Positions 8,964 through 19,237 of a DNA stretch of 64,000 bases are shown here, in pieces. How positions within the stretch are numbered: position 1 is the stretch's first letter; every line of letters starts with the position of its first letter. Source of the DNA: Coccinella septempunctata (lineage: Eukaryota > Arthropoda > Insecta > Coleoptera > Coccinellidae); the NCBI RefSeq assembly GCF_907165205.1, contig NC_058198.1:18701001-18765000 (forward strand), in the 5' to 3' direction. The notes beneath the pieces were generated by a model. It had not been told where the DNA came from, did no database searches, and saw only the letters and a list, made by a program, of their open reading frames with translations. A program made the position numbers and the translations under genes.

Positions 8964-9924
8964 AAAAAAAAAAAAAAATCAGTGCATAAAACCCTGAAAG
9001 TGGAAAAAATTTTAATTAATTTTTAAATATTGAAATAGAAATTAATGGAATGCTAGATGGTCAGCAAACCTATTGGACAGTGCGCTACAGGAAGTTTGTG
9101 TCTGTATCCTCTTCAGTCCAAATAAAAAAATATATTACTTATGGGCATTACAATATATAAAAGATATTTGTCCCCACACCAGATTTCTGAACAAAATATA
9201 CAATTACAACAACGAATCACAAATAATTCAAAGATATTTCATGATGGATACCTCTCAATGATATGAGTAGCTAAAAAGAGAACAGTTCTACGGTTCTTCT
9301 TTAATTTGGTTTGAAAAAGTTCTAAAATTAACCACTCAGTGAACAGTTCAAGGTTGGCAGTATATAGCTTCAAGAAACTATACACAACCAACCTGACTCT
9401 CCTCCCTACCTCCCTTTTCATTATAATTTATAACCCACGACAAAATAGGACATCAGATCAGAACGACATTAAAAGGTAGAAAGAACAACAAAAAAAACTA
9501 AAGTTGGGCGCCAGTGAGATACTATCTCACACTCAAAATACTACATAGCTAATCTATTCGAATCAATTACAAAACGAGAAAATCTGAAAATATTGTGAAT
9601 TTAAACAAAAGCAGCTGAAAAATCTATCTAAAAATAGTTTCACTGAATAGTTCAATCGCTTCTGACAAATTTCGGACAGACAGAATATTTATGCAAGTTA
9701 TAAACTCACTTACATACTCAAGCATAATCTCTACGCCAAAATAACCGAAAATCTGAGAATTCAATATTTAACTGAGAGCCCCAGCTAAAGCTGTCCGTCC
9801 AAGTTTATCAATTGAGAAAATTCAAAAATAAAAAAAATAAAACACTAAGCTGAAAATCAAATAAATGACCTCAACACACACAAAAAATATGAACTAATTA
9901 AAAAAATGAAAATTATATTAGGTA
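8964..9924 (-). other. Non-coding 3' region of the gypsy element
   Basis: About 960 AT-rich bases lie between the pol stop and the PPT. Only short frames are present (at most about 60 codons) and none resembles an envelope protein. A short motif gttgggcgcca at about 9505-9515 repeats 11 bases of the element's own PBS complement and is followed by the palindrome gtgagatactatctcac. Confidence 0.6.
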
Positions 9925-12900
9925 CTAATAATTGTCGTTCTGATCATCAGTGCCACTATCACTAATATCTAACTTCAAATGGCTAACATGAAAATTACCC
10001 AAGTCATTTCCATTGAGATCCCTCAAATTGTATACCAAGGGTGAAAGAACTCTATGAACAACACAAGGAATATACTTAGGTGCTAATTTAGAGGAAAAAT
10101 CATTAGCTGCATTGGATAACATAAAATTCTTCTTCCAAACCCTGTCTCCCACTCGGAATCTGACATCCCTACGTCTTAAATTATATCTACCCTTATTTAA
10201 CTCATGCGAATGCAACAACCGCTTTCTGACATCCTCGAGTAGTTCAGGGACTTTAAGCTGAACTTCGGGGTCTAATATATTCCTAGAAATTTCTATGAAA
10301 TTATTATCTCTTTCCGAAATCTTTCCATAGAATGAACCATCAGTTGGGACGTTCCTCATAAAACATAAATATGAAGGGGATAACTTAGTGACCTCATGTT
10401 TAGCCAGGCGAATAGCTTGTGCTATTTGATGGATATTTTCGTCCCAGAGTTTGTGATCATCCCGTATATAAGATCTTATAGCAGTTACAATAGTCTTATT
10501 AACTCTTTCAGTTGGGTTCGCCTGTGGAAAATATCGAGCATTGAACCAAATTTTCTGTACTTTATATTTATTCATCAAATTTTTGAATTCACTAGAAATA
10601 AACTGAGGTCCGTTATCGGCAACGAAAATTTGAGGTACTCCGAATATCAAAAATACATTATATTCTAGGAATTTCACGATAGACTTACTAGTTGCTTTCG
10701 CTAAGGGATGTATGAAGACAAATTTAGTGAACCAGTCAGTTACTACTAAAAGATATCTATTGCCGCTTTTCGATCTAGGATAAGGTCCTAATAAATCAGC
10801 CGATATTAATTGAAATGGAAAACGTATGTCCCTATTTTTGCCCATAAGTCCTGCCTGAGGAAGATTACTACTTTTACAAGAAGCACAGACTTTACAGTTC
10901 AAAATATAGTTTCTCACGTGTTTCCTCATTCTTGGCCAATAATATAGTTGTGATATACGTGACAATGTTTTATAAATACCCAAATGAGCAGCAAGAGGAT
11001 CATCATGATACATATTCATGACTTCTTTCCTATGAGGACTTGGAATGACAATTTTCCACTCTGGAGAATCGTCACAAAGTCTAGATTGAGGAAGTATATG
11101 TTTGTATAAAACTTCACCTTCTACTTTGAAATCAGGATACTTTTGAGGATTTTTCTGGACTTCACACAGCATCCGTCGATACCAAGTGTCAGTTTTCATA
11201 TCCTTCAGATCCAGCACAGCAATCTCGTCTTTATGGCTTTCCGGAATTCTGGATAGAGAATCTGCCACCTTATTGAGAGAGCCGCTTCTATGGACGATAT
11301 CAAACTTATGTTGTGACAACTTTGTTATCCATCTGGCTAAACGTGGAGATGGATCCTTCATCGAATTCAACCACTTTAAGGATGAATGATCAGTGATAAC
11401 AGTAAATTCAGTACCTTCAATGTAAGGTCTGAATTTGTCGATAGAGAAAACTATACCCAATAGTTCCTTCTCTGTAGTGGTATAATTTCTTTGGCATTTG
11501 TTAAGGGACTTACTACAGTAAGCTATAGGATGCTCAAAGCCATTTTCTTCCTGGAATAAAACTCCTCCTACTCCATAATTACTAGCATCAGCAGCAACGA
11601 AGAAACGTTTTGAGAAGTCAGGACTGGCAAGTATTGGAGCAGTAGTCAACATTTTCTTAATGTTTGTGAATGCTTCATCGGCCTCCGTTGTCCAAACAAT
11701 AGGTTGCCCCTTCTTTCTTCCTTTGAGAAGATCGGTGATAGGAGCGCAGATTGTTGAGCTATTCTCCAAAAATCTCCTGTAATACCCAATTAAACCAATT
11801 AATCGTCTGACTTGAGTAGTATTTGTAGGAGTGGGATATTCTAATACTGCTTGAACTTTATCGGGGTCTGTTCTCAGCCCATCCTTATCCACAACAAAAC
11901 CAAGGAAATTCAATGAAGACCGACAAAATTTACATTTATCGAAATTAACAGTCAAGTTAGCGTTACTAAGCTTTGAGTACAGTTCTTTCAACACACGAAT
12001 ATGAGTTTCGAAATCTGGGGTTACTACAATAATATCATCAATATAATAAAATACATAAGGTTCCAATGAAGGACCTATAACTCTATCCATTAACCTACAC
12101 ATAGCTTGGGCGCTATTATTCAAACCGAAACATACAACTTTAAAGCAGAAGAGACCTCTACCAGGAATAGCAAAAGTTGTTTTCAATTGAGATTCTTCGT
12201 CTAAAGGAATTTGGAAGAAGGCTTGTTTCAAATCTAACGAGGAAAGATATTGTGCATCTCGAACTTTGCTGATAATAGAATCTATTAAGGGCATAGGATA
12301 ACTATCCGGCAACGTGATAGAATTTAACTTACGACCGTCGAAGCACACCCTATATGAACCGTCCTTCTTTTTGACTAACCACAAAGGACTTAACCACGGA
12401 GAACATTCAGTTACCGGTCTGATTATGTCCAATTTCAACATCTCGTCTACCTCATTATTCAAAATCTTCAACATAGCTGGAGACAAAGGATATTGCCTCT
12501 GCTTTATTGGTTTCGAACCCTGGGTGTCTATGTGATGGGTGTATAAATGAGTTTTACCAATTTTATCTTTAGGGCTGATATTCTCGAACAAATTGACAAC
12601 ACTATCGAGTTGAGCTTTTTGCTCTTTAGTCAGAGATTCAGTGCCATGTATAGCACGAATCGCAGAAATATTCAACATTTCTGAATTGAATGAATTATCC
12701 CTAAAATCTATGGACAGTTCAAAACATCGGATAAAGTCCATCCCCAAAATTAATTTGTGCGTAATAGAAGGAACAACCAAAAGTTTTATCGTTTTCGATG
12801 TACCCTCTAAACAAATAGGAACATGAATAAAACCTAGTGTGTTCTGCTCTTGTCCATCTGCTGTCGAGACCTGAACAGATACATCATAATTCAAGGACAA

Positions 12901-13190
12901 ATTATATTTCTTCAACAAAAAGAGAGCCGAATTACCCAGGATTGAAACGTTGCTCCCACTGTCCAACAAAGCTGTTACCGAATCATTGAATACTTTAACC
13001 GATATGTAAGGACGATTATCACCAAATTTATTAGCCAAAACTGGACTCATCTCAACAGGATGACATTTTGAAGACTTCAAGTCCGAAAGAGGTGGTTTTG
13101 TTGGTATAACTTTGTTACCATAAAAATTTTCAACTGTGATGAGCCATTCACGCCACCCTCTCCTTTCAGACTCGAAATCTATATGAATTA
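9925..13190 (-). CDS. pol: Gypsy Pol polyprotein (protease, RT, RNase H, integrase)
   Basis: Numbering is from codon 1 at 13080; the frame is open upstream to about 13190. Protease: ALLDSGSN with active D40-S41-G42. RT: about 215-395, with DLKQAFFQ near 283-290 and YIDD at 346-349. RNase H: DASNYGVGG near 498-506, EKEL near 537-540 and TDHSSL near 563-568. Integrase: H692/H699/C729/C732 zinc site and a DD35E triad D762, D822, E858. The C-terminus has a GDRVW-type motif and no chromodomain. The frame is -1 relative to the gag zinc-knuckle frame ending at 13188, so expression by -1 frameshifting is likely. All catalytic residues are intact. Confidence 0.93.
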
Positions 13191-13446
13191 CTTGGTCCCG
13201 TTCTGAACTTTGTTGGCAGGCTTTGCTTTTTCTCCCGAAGGTCCTGCAACGTCTGCCTGATTGCAGTACCTGCTCGCGTTTTTTGAACAGTTAGGGCAGT
13301 TACGTTTGGTAAAATCAACTTTTCCGCATAAAAAGCAAAACTTCCTCATTTCTTTTTGACAATCCGAAAAAACATGCCCTGACATATTACAATTCCAGCA
13401 TTTTACATTAGAAGAAATTGCGGAGACAATAGTCCTTCTAGGACCT
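13188..13446 (-). pseudogene. gag: Gypsy Gag C-terminal part with zinc knuckle, cut off by copy B
   Basis: This is the nucleocapsid end of Gag, separated from the rest (17112-18143) by copy B. It carries a CX2CX4HX4C knuckle (CWNC...H...C) near 13370-13410, then a second cysteine-rich cluster (FCFLCGKV...CPNC), and a lysine-rich tail ending at 13188. The codons run in frame with the upstream gag piece across the 13-bp duplication, so the pre-insertion gag was open. It is not expressed as part of Gag now. Confidence 0.8.
13434..13446. repeat. Target-site duplication of RTE-like copy B, left copy
   Basis: ccttctaggacct here is repeated exactly at 17112-17124. The 13 bases flank the aatg tail on this side and the 5' end of copy B on the other. 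Confidence 0.95.
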
Positions 13447-13496
13447 CATTCATTGCTGTATCCCGTTACCGGAAATAAATCTACAAAAAGAAGAAG

Positions 13497-13527
<31 letters not shown>

Positions 13528-13551
13528 GAACAGACTTGTAACTTCTTAGTG

Positions 13552-16500
13552 CTAGTTGCGATTGTGTGCCCTCCTGTGACTAAAGAGACCCAACCGTGAC
13601 CTGCAGATCCTTCCACACTCAGGGCATGGATAGTCTCCAACCAGATCTGGCCGCCGCTGTATCCTTCTCGATTCTCCATTATAACTGTGGACCAAAGACC
13701 TCCACTGTGACCTGTCTAACGCTAGTTGTTCCCAGTTATGATTAGCATTAACTGATTTTAGGGATTGATGTAGTGTATCCTTAAACCGCTTATACTGGCC
13801 TCCTGGTTTCCGGGCTCCCTCAGTGAGTTCGCCGTATAGAGCTATTTTGGGGAGTCTTGTGTCTTGCATCCTCAGAATGTGGCCGCTCCATCTGAGTCGG
13901 GCCCTCGTTACTTGAGTCTCAATTGTTGTACAACTCGCGCGCTGCAAGACTTCTGCATTCGAAACTTTGTGGAACCATCTGATGTGCATTATCTGTCTTA
14001 GATGACGTTGCTGCGTCTGTTCAAGCTGTTTAATATGTCGCCTGTAGGGAGTCCAGCTTTCGCTTCCGTAAAGAAGCGTTGGGAGGACCACTGCTCTGTA
14101 AACAGCTGTCTTGGTCTTCAGATTGAGGTCGTGATTCTGGAACACTCTGTCCTTCAGCTTCCAGAATGCCCGTGATGCCGAATTGATACGGTTGTGTATT
14201 TCCGTGTCAAGGTTAGCCCTAGTATTTATGAAGCTTCCCAAGTATTTGAACTGCTCGACCTGTTCTAGAGTTTCATTGTCCAGGCTGATATCTGTTTGAA
14301 GGCTTTCTGGCGGACTTACCAGGATTTTGGTCTTGTCAATATTGAGTCTAAGGCCTAAAGCTTCGTATATATGTTTATAGGTGTCCATCATTATCTGTAG
14401 ATCCTCTGAGCTGCTAGCGATGAGTGAACAGTCGTCTGCATATTGAAGTTCCGTGATAAACTTAAAACGGGTTTTTGCTCTGAGGCGCTTCAGGTTAAAC
14501 AGGCCTCCATCAAATCTGAATCTTATCCCAACACCTCTTACGGGCATGCTCATGTCAGCAATTATCGATACAGCTATGGCGAAAATATTGAACAGTAAAG
14601 GCGCTAATACGCAGCCTTGTTTTATTCCAGAGTTGGTTGAGAAATGGTCGGTTGTAGAGCCATTATGCTGTATTCTAGCGGTGTTGTTGGTATGAAGGCT
14701 TTTACACACTGCCAGGAATTTTTCGGGTACTCCTAGACGTGCCATGATTTTCCAGAGCGCTCTCCGATTCACCGAGTCGAATGCCTTGCTTAAATCGATG
14801 AAGGCTGTATAAATCCTTGATTGTTGTTCACGGGCCTTTTCTTGTAGCTGTCGCAGTGTAAAAATTAGGTCCACCGTACCTCGATTTGGTCGAAAGCCGC
14901 ACTGGGATTCAGGTAAAAGCTTCTCTAAGAGTGGAACCAGACGATTAGCCATAATCTTCGAGAGAATTTTACTGGCCACATTAAGCAACGATATGCCCCT
15001 GTAATTGTTGCAATTCGACGTATCGCCTTTGTTCTTATAGAGGTTGATAACTAAAGCGTCTCTGAAGTCTTGTGGCACATCTCCCTGTTCCCAGATCTTG
15101 CGGAATAGTATTAGGAGACTATTGACAATGTCCTCATCCATGGCTTTGAATATCTCCGCCGGAATGCCGTCTAGACCAGGTGACTTATCATTTTTCATAT
15201 TTTTAATCGCGCTTATGATTTCCGACATTGAAATTTGGTCATCAAGCGATGTCATCGGACTATACGCGGGAAGCAGGTCTAAAATGGATAAATCCGAGTC
15301 GTTATTTTGATTCAAGACCTGTGAGTAATGCTCCTTCCATCTTTCGAGAATTTTTCTATCATCAGTTAGAATAGCTCCATGAGCATCTCTTATAGGAAAG
15401 CTAGCTTTTCTGCTTGGACCGTAAACAGTTTTAATAGCTTCGAAAAAACGCCTGTAGTCATGGTTATCGGCGTAAGCTTGTATTTCCCTAGCTTTTTCTT
15501 TCCACCAGCTGTCCTTGATTTTTCTTATTTCTTGACGGACCTCGCGTTTTATGTTTATGAAACCTATTTGGGCTGCAACATCGCCAGGCTTGTTAATTGC
15601 GGTTTTCATCGCTTTGTGTTTTGCGTCCAAAAGGGGTGCGATATGAGTTTCGCTGTCGGCAAACCAGTCTGGGGATTTTCGGGAGCGTTCTGTGCCCAGT
15701 ATTTCTTTCGCTGTATTTGTAAGGGATGACTTGAAACGGAGCCAATGAGTCTCAATGTCGTCGTTATAATCCGGTGGTGTTAGGTTATCTTTGACGGCAG
15801 CTGTGAATCTGTCCTTTGTAGAAGGGTTTTGTAGTTTGGATATTTGAAGGCGCTCTCTTAGATACTTCGGCTTGCGTTGGTATTTTGGGCGCATTGAGAT
15901 TTTCATTCTCGAGATTACCAGCCTATGATCAGTCCAGCACTCCAGATCTGCTCTGGGTTTAGTGACCAACACCTCTTTCAGATCTTTCCTTCTCACGATC
16001 ACATAGTCGAGGGTATGCCAATGCCCTGAGCGCGGGTGGCGCCAGGTCCCCCTTGAATTGGCTCTCGTAATAAAATAGGTGTTCGTTATACACAGATTGT
16101 GTTCTGCACAAAGAGCCAGCAGACGTTCTCCATTCGAATTGATGCTGTCTGTGCCGTGTTTCCCTATTATTCCCGGCCATAGTTCTGAGTCTTGACCTCT
16201 GCCCACTCTAGCGTTGAAGTCTCCAAGGAGAATAATTCGTTCCCGTTTTGGGATTTTACCCAATGTAGCAACGAGTGTTTCGTAAAAAGTGTCCTTTAAG
16301 TTGTCAGAGGAGTTCAAAGTGGGTGCGTATACTGCAATGATGTTCACAAACGTGTTATTCGCTGCAGGAAAACGTAGGGTCATTAGACGTTCTGAGATAC
16401 CAACTGGATTTTCGGTAAGTTTGGCGGCCAGGTCGTTTCTAATGGCAAAGCCTACGCCATGTTGTCTGATTTCGCCTTCCGGCAAGCCTTTCCAGAAAAA

Positions 16501-16791
16501 AGTATACGCTTGTTCTACCAAGCTACCTTCGTCCGAAAAGCGTGTTTCGCTTAAAGCAACTATTGCAATGGATGTTCGTTGCAGTTCCTTATCGATTAGG
16601 GCAGTACGCCTCTCTGGTCGGTCGGCCTTGGGGTTGTCTAGCAAGGTTCTGACGTTCCATGCTGCAAAAGCTATGTGCTTTTCATTGGTGTTTGTTCGAT
16701 GATTCACTCGTTCAGGCACCCTCCCCCGGAGATCCGAATGGGAGGGTATTTTACCTCCGGATACGAATTTTGTCCTGTTCGACTGATCCAT
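13552..16791 (-). CDS. RTE-like endonuclease/reverse transcriptase polyprotein (copy B)
   Basis: 1079 codons, intact, with the same domain layout as copy A: endonuclease about 40-295, RT about 525-800 with FIDLSKAFD and YADD, and C2H2 finger at 1056-1076. The only differences from copy A that I can see are F for T at residue 776 (just before the YADD strand, two adjacent base changes) and S for C in LVHSYNG. All catalytic residues are present, so the protein should be active if expressed. The 320-base 5' UTR directly upstream would contain the internal promoter. Confidence 0.93.
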   Translation of the reverse strand: MDQSNRTKFVSGGKIPSHSDLRGRVPERVNHRTNTNEKHIAFAAWNVRTLLDNPKADRPERRTALIDKELQRTSIAIVALSETRFSDEGSLVEQAYTFFWKGLPEGEIRQHGVGFAIRNDLAAKLTENPVGISERLMTLRFPAANNTFVNIIAVYAPTLNSSDNLKDTFYETLVATLGKIPKRERIILLGDFNARVGRGQDSELWPGIIGKHGTDSINSNGERLLALCAEHNLCITNTYFITRANSRGTWRHPRSGHWHTLDYVIVRRKDLKEVLVTKPRADLECWTDHRLVISRMKISMRPKYQRKPKYLRERLQISKLQNPSTKDRFTAAVKDNLTPPDYNDDIETHWLRFKSSLTNTAKEILGTERSRKSPDWFADSETHIAPLLDAKHKAMKTAINKPGDVAAQIGFINIKREVRQEIRKIKDSWWKEKAREIQAYADNHDYRRFFEAIKTVYGPSRKASFPIRDAHGAILTDDRKILERWKEHYSQVLNQNNDSDLSILDLLPAYSPMTSLDDQISMSEIISAIKNMKNDKSPGLDGIPAEIFKAMDEDIVNSLLILFRKIWEQGDVPQDFRDALVINLYKNKGDTSNCNNYRGISLLNVASKILSKIMANRLVPLLEKLLPESQCGFRPNRGTVDLIFTLRQLQEKAREQQSRIYTAFIDLSKAFDSVNRRALWKIMARLGVPEKFLAVCKSLHTNNTARIQHNGSTTDHFSTNSGIKQGCVLAPLLFNIFAIAVSIIADMSMPVRGVGIRFRFDGGLFNLKRLRAKTRFKFITELQYADDCSLIASSSEDLQIMMDTYKHIYEALGLRLNIDKTKILVSPPESLQTDISLDNETLEQVEQFKYLGSFINTRANLDTEIHNRINSASRAFWKLKDRVFQNHDLNLKTKTAVYRAVVLPTLLYGSESWTPYRRHIKQLEQTQQRHLRQIMHIRWFHKVSNAEVLQRASCTTIETQVTRARLRWSGHILRMQDTRLPKIALYGELTEGARKPGGQYKRFKDTLHQSLKSVNANHNWEQLALDRSQWRSLVHSYNGESRRIQRRPDLVGDYPCPECGRICRSRLGLFSHRRAHNRN

Positions 16792-17111
16792 CTTTTTGTA
16801 GGAGCTGCGTTAGAAGGTGTTCAAAAGCTGCACTGGTAACGCTGTCAGTGCAACTTTGGTTGCGGCTACGACTAGATTATCTTGTGGCACAGGTATCCTG
16901 AGACGACAAGGTCTGAGACGTAACTTGAGCAACGCAGAGAGCCATTTCCTGCTCAAGCAAATGTTTAGGCTACGTAATTGTGGGAAACAGAGTTATACCG
17001 CTCATGTTCGGTCGCCAGAGCCTCGTTCGTAAGAACAGGGTGCACCGCGAGTAGGTGAGGTTGGCATTTGAGAGGAGAGGCTATAAAACGCATCCTTTCC
17101 CCTTACACCCC
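16792..17111 (-). promoter_or_regulatory. 5' UTR (probable internal promoter) of copy B
   Basis: The 320 bases preceding the ORF are GC-richer than the host sequence and nearly identical to 25129-25448 in copy C. Full-length non-LTR elements carry their promoter inside the 5' UTR; I infer that role by position and see no specific promoter motif. Confidence 0.45.
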
Positions 17112-17124
17112 CCTTCTAGGACCT
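17112..17124. repeat. Target-site duplication of RTE-like copy B, right copy
   Basis: An exact copy of 13434-13446, directly outside the 5' end of copy B. It encodes the PRR codons of gag. Confidence 0.95.
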
Positions 17125-18143
17125 GAAGGAAGATTGAGTGACAGAACATCTTCAACTTTTTTACAAAGGGAAGTTAAATCCGTAATAGTCTCAACATCCT
17201 GAAAAACTAAAGCTTTCACATAATCGGGTAATAAATTATTTTTTATGATTCCAACAATCTCCTTTTCAGAAGGTGGAGAATTTAATCTATTGAATTGACA
17301 TTCCATATCTGTGATGAACATAGTTACTGATTCTCTAATTGATTGCTTTCTTGACTTGATCTCGGCTAACTTAATTTCATCATGACTACTATGAAGAAAA
17401 GTCGATTTTAGTTTAGAAACTAGATCAGACCAATCACTAAATCTATTCTTCAGAAAGTTATTATGCCACCACGTCCAAGCATCACCTTCAAAAAGATCGG
17501 CAGCTGAATCAAAAAGATCGGCATTATCACAACCCCTTGAAGATTTTAACGAGTCAATCAATTCTAAAAAAGATAATAAATCTTCTTTTCCAGAAAATTT
17601 CTTTATACCCCATTTATAAACTGGGACCTTTTTAGTAGGCACCGAGAAACCTGCTGCACTATGATGAGTTGGAGTTGATGATTGTAATGGATTGTTATTT
17701 TGTGATGAATGAGATGGCGATTGAACAATTGGAACTCTATTAACATGCCTATCAGAAAGATCCGCTTCCAAAATTAATACTCTTTTCAAAAGTTCTTGTT
17801 TAACATTGTTTTCAGATTCTGATTGTGCGAACAACCTCGAAATTCGCCCTGTCGCGTGAGTTATTCTAGACTCCAACTTTTTATCATCATCAGAAGATTT
17901 ATCACTAAGATGTTGCAGCAAAGCTTCAATGTCATTTAAAGTATCACCAATTTCTTTAACATTCTCATCAAACTTATATGTGTCTGATATCTCAACAAAA
18001 CTCCTGTCGGAATTTTCCTGAGATAAAAGACCTCTTAAAACTTTCCGTTTTTCCTGAACAGTAGTGGGGGGAACAATACCTCTTATTGATATTTCATAGG
18101 TTAGTTCGAAACTTCTCAAATGATTTGGATTTAATTTAACCAT
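17112..18143 (-). pseudogene. gag: Gypsy Gag N-terminal and capsid part, cut by copy B
   Basis: About 340 codons from ATG at 18143. The N-terminal half (to about 170) is acidic with predicted coiled coil. The capsid-like part begins near 180 (KWGIKKFSGKEDLLSFLELI) and contains DAWTWWHNN and FNRL motifs typical of retrotransposon Gag (Retrotrans_gag type). The frame runs into copy B five bases after the duplication and ends there; the zinc-knuckle end is at 13188-13446. Gag would form particles and package RNA; this copy cannot make the nucleocapsid end. Confidence 0.85.
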
Positions 18144-18334
18144 AATGAAGACTAAAGTGAAGAATGCTGTGGGGACAAATACCAGCTGAGATAATAGCTT
18201 GTCGTGCTATCTTTTGCAATGTGAAAAAGATACCTATGGATATGTGATTGTGTGAGGAGCCTTCAAAATTGCAGAAATTTTAACAAAGGATGCAAAATAC
18301 GAAAAATTCGCCCCACGTTGGGCGCCAAAAATTG
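18144..18334 (-). other. Leader of the gypsy element
   Basis: About 190 bases separate the 5' LTR and the gag ATG. It holds the primer-binding site at its start and no coding frame. Confidence 0.7.
18310..18327 (-). other. Primer-binding site matching tRNA-Lys(CUU)
   Basis: On the - strand TGGCGCCCAACGTGGGGC lies 7 nt inside the 5' LTR. Its complement is the 3' end (including CCA) of insect tRNA-Lys(CUU) as I recall it, 18 of 18 bases. Confidence 0.85.
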
Positions 18335-19233
18335 TGTAACCAATTAAGTGTTTTTCCTCTCTTCAGAGATCTGTTAGTTACTAGCTTCAGTCGGAGAGGT
18401 GGTCGGGGTTAATAGGTTGTAGTTAGCCCGGAACCTATTTTCAAAATAGAAAGCAATTTCGAAGGCTTTGGTTCCCACACAAAAACAAATTTATCCACTT
18501 TCAGAGATTTATTAATAAGATAGACTAAATTGCTCAAATTAGAATAAAAAGTTAAGAGTGAAATATTGAAAAATAGCTGCTTACAATTGGATTTAAACAA
18601 TGAAAATTATTATGAATAGCTTCGAAGCGCAATGTCTCAAATGCAAAATGAAATAGAGCATACGAAATTATATAAATTGGATATCGAATGAAATAACAAA
18701 ATATATAACAGAATACTTCCATTAGCAATTAAAATCCAGGTGAAGTGCTCCTATGCAGGAAGAACCATCTGATTTGGTACGATACTGTACACAGCACCAT
18801 ATAAGGATTTCCAGGTTCTGATCACCACAGTTTTCAGGTGTGATTGATTCTTCGAAGTTGGATGTTGGTCAACGAAGTTCAACTTCGAAATATAAATCGA
18901 AAATCTGGGCTTCACCCAAAAACTCAATTTTTAATTGAGTTTCACTAAACCAATAGAAACTATGAAATACTAACTAAATCTCAAAATTTAATACCAAAAA
19001 ATATCTATATCAAGAACTCAACTCTGATGACTTATTTCATTCACCAGACAAAGCAGAAAAAAAAGAATAAAATCTTCGAATAACCGATTAATATCTTATC
19101 AGATTGAAAACATGCGCCCATCTGCAAATCTGAATTCTTCGATACACGTACAAATGCAGTGGCGGTACAACAAATATGTAATGAATAAATTTGAATTTCA
19201 AAAAGAAAAAATTGTAACGATCGTATCGTTACA
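18335..19233 (-). repeat. 5' LTR of the gypsy element
   Basis: 899 bp, apparently identical to 8046-8944, with the same TGTAAC/GTTACA ends and the same three hairpins (19213-19233, 18851-18889, 18920-18942). It acts as promoter for the - strand transcript. Confidence 0.95.
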
Positions 19234-19237
19234 ATAT
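19234..19237. repeat. Target-site duplication of the gypsy element, right copy (atat)
   Basis: Matches 8042-8045. Confidence 0.85.

Larger units (their letters stand above)
13447..17111 (-). mobile_element. RTE-like non-LTR retrotransposon copy B (full length)
   Basis: A 3665-bp element with exact 13-bp target duplications, inserted in the gag gene of the gypsy element in the same orientation. It keeps the complete 5' UTR (16792-17111, beginning ggggtgtaagggg on the - strand), which matches copy C to the base. The T tract near the 3' end is 28 bases long against 15 in copies A and C. Identity to A and C shows very recent movement. Confidence 0.95.
8046..19233 (-). mobile_element. Complete Ty3/gypsy LTR retrotransposon containing RTE-like copy B
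   Basis: Two 899-bp LTRs, a tRNA-Lys primer-binding site, gag, pol and a purine-rich tract are all present on the - strand. Without copy B the element is about 7.5 kb. The LTRs show no difference when read side by side, so insertion was recent. Pol is open throughout; gag is broken only by copy B. No chromodomain and no envelope ORF are seen. Order on the - strand: 5' LTR (18335-19233), PBS, gag, pol, about 1 kb of non-coding sequence, PPT, 3' LTR (8046-8944). Confidence 0.93.

Noticed and set aside
8964..9924. Envelope gene in the gypsy element
   Set aside because: Only frames up to about 60 codons exist between pol and the PPT. No signal peptide, furin-type site or membrane segment is visible.
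18310..18327. A tRNA-Lys gene fragment
   Set aside because: Only the 18 bases complementary to a tRNA 3' end are present, at the exact PBS position. There is no D or anticodon arm.
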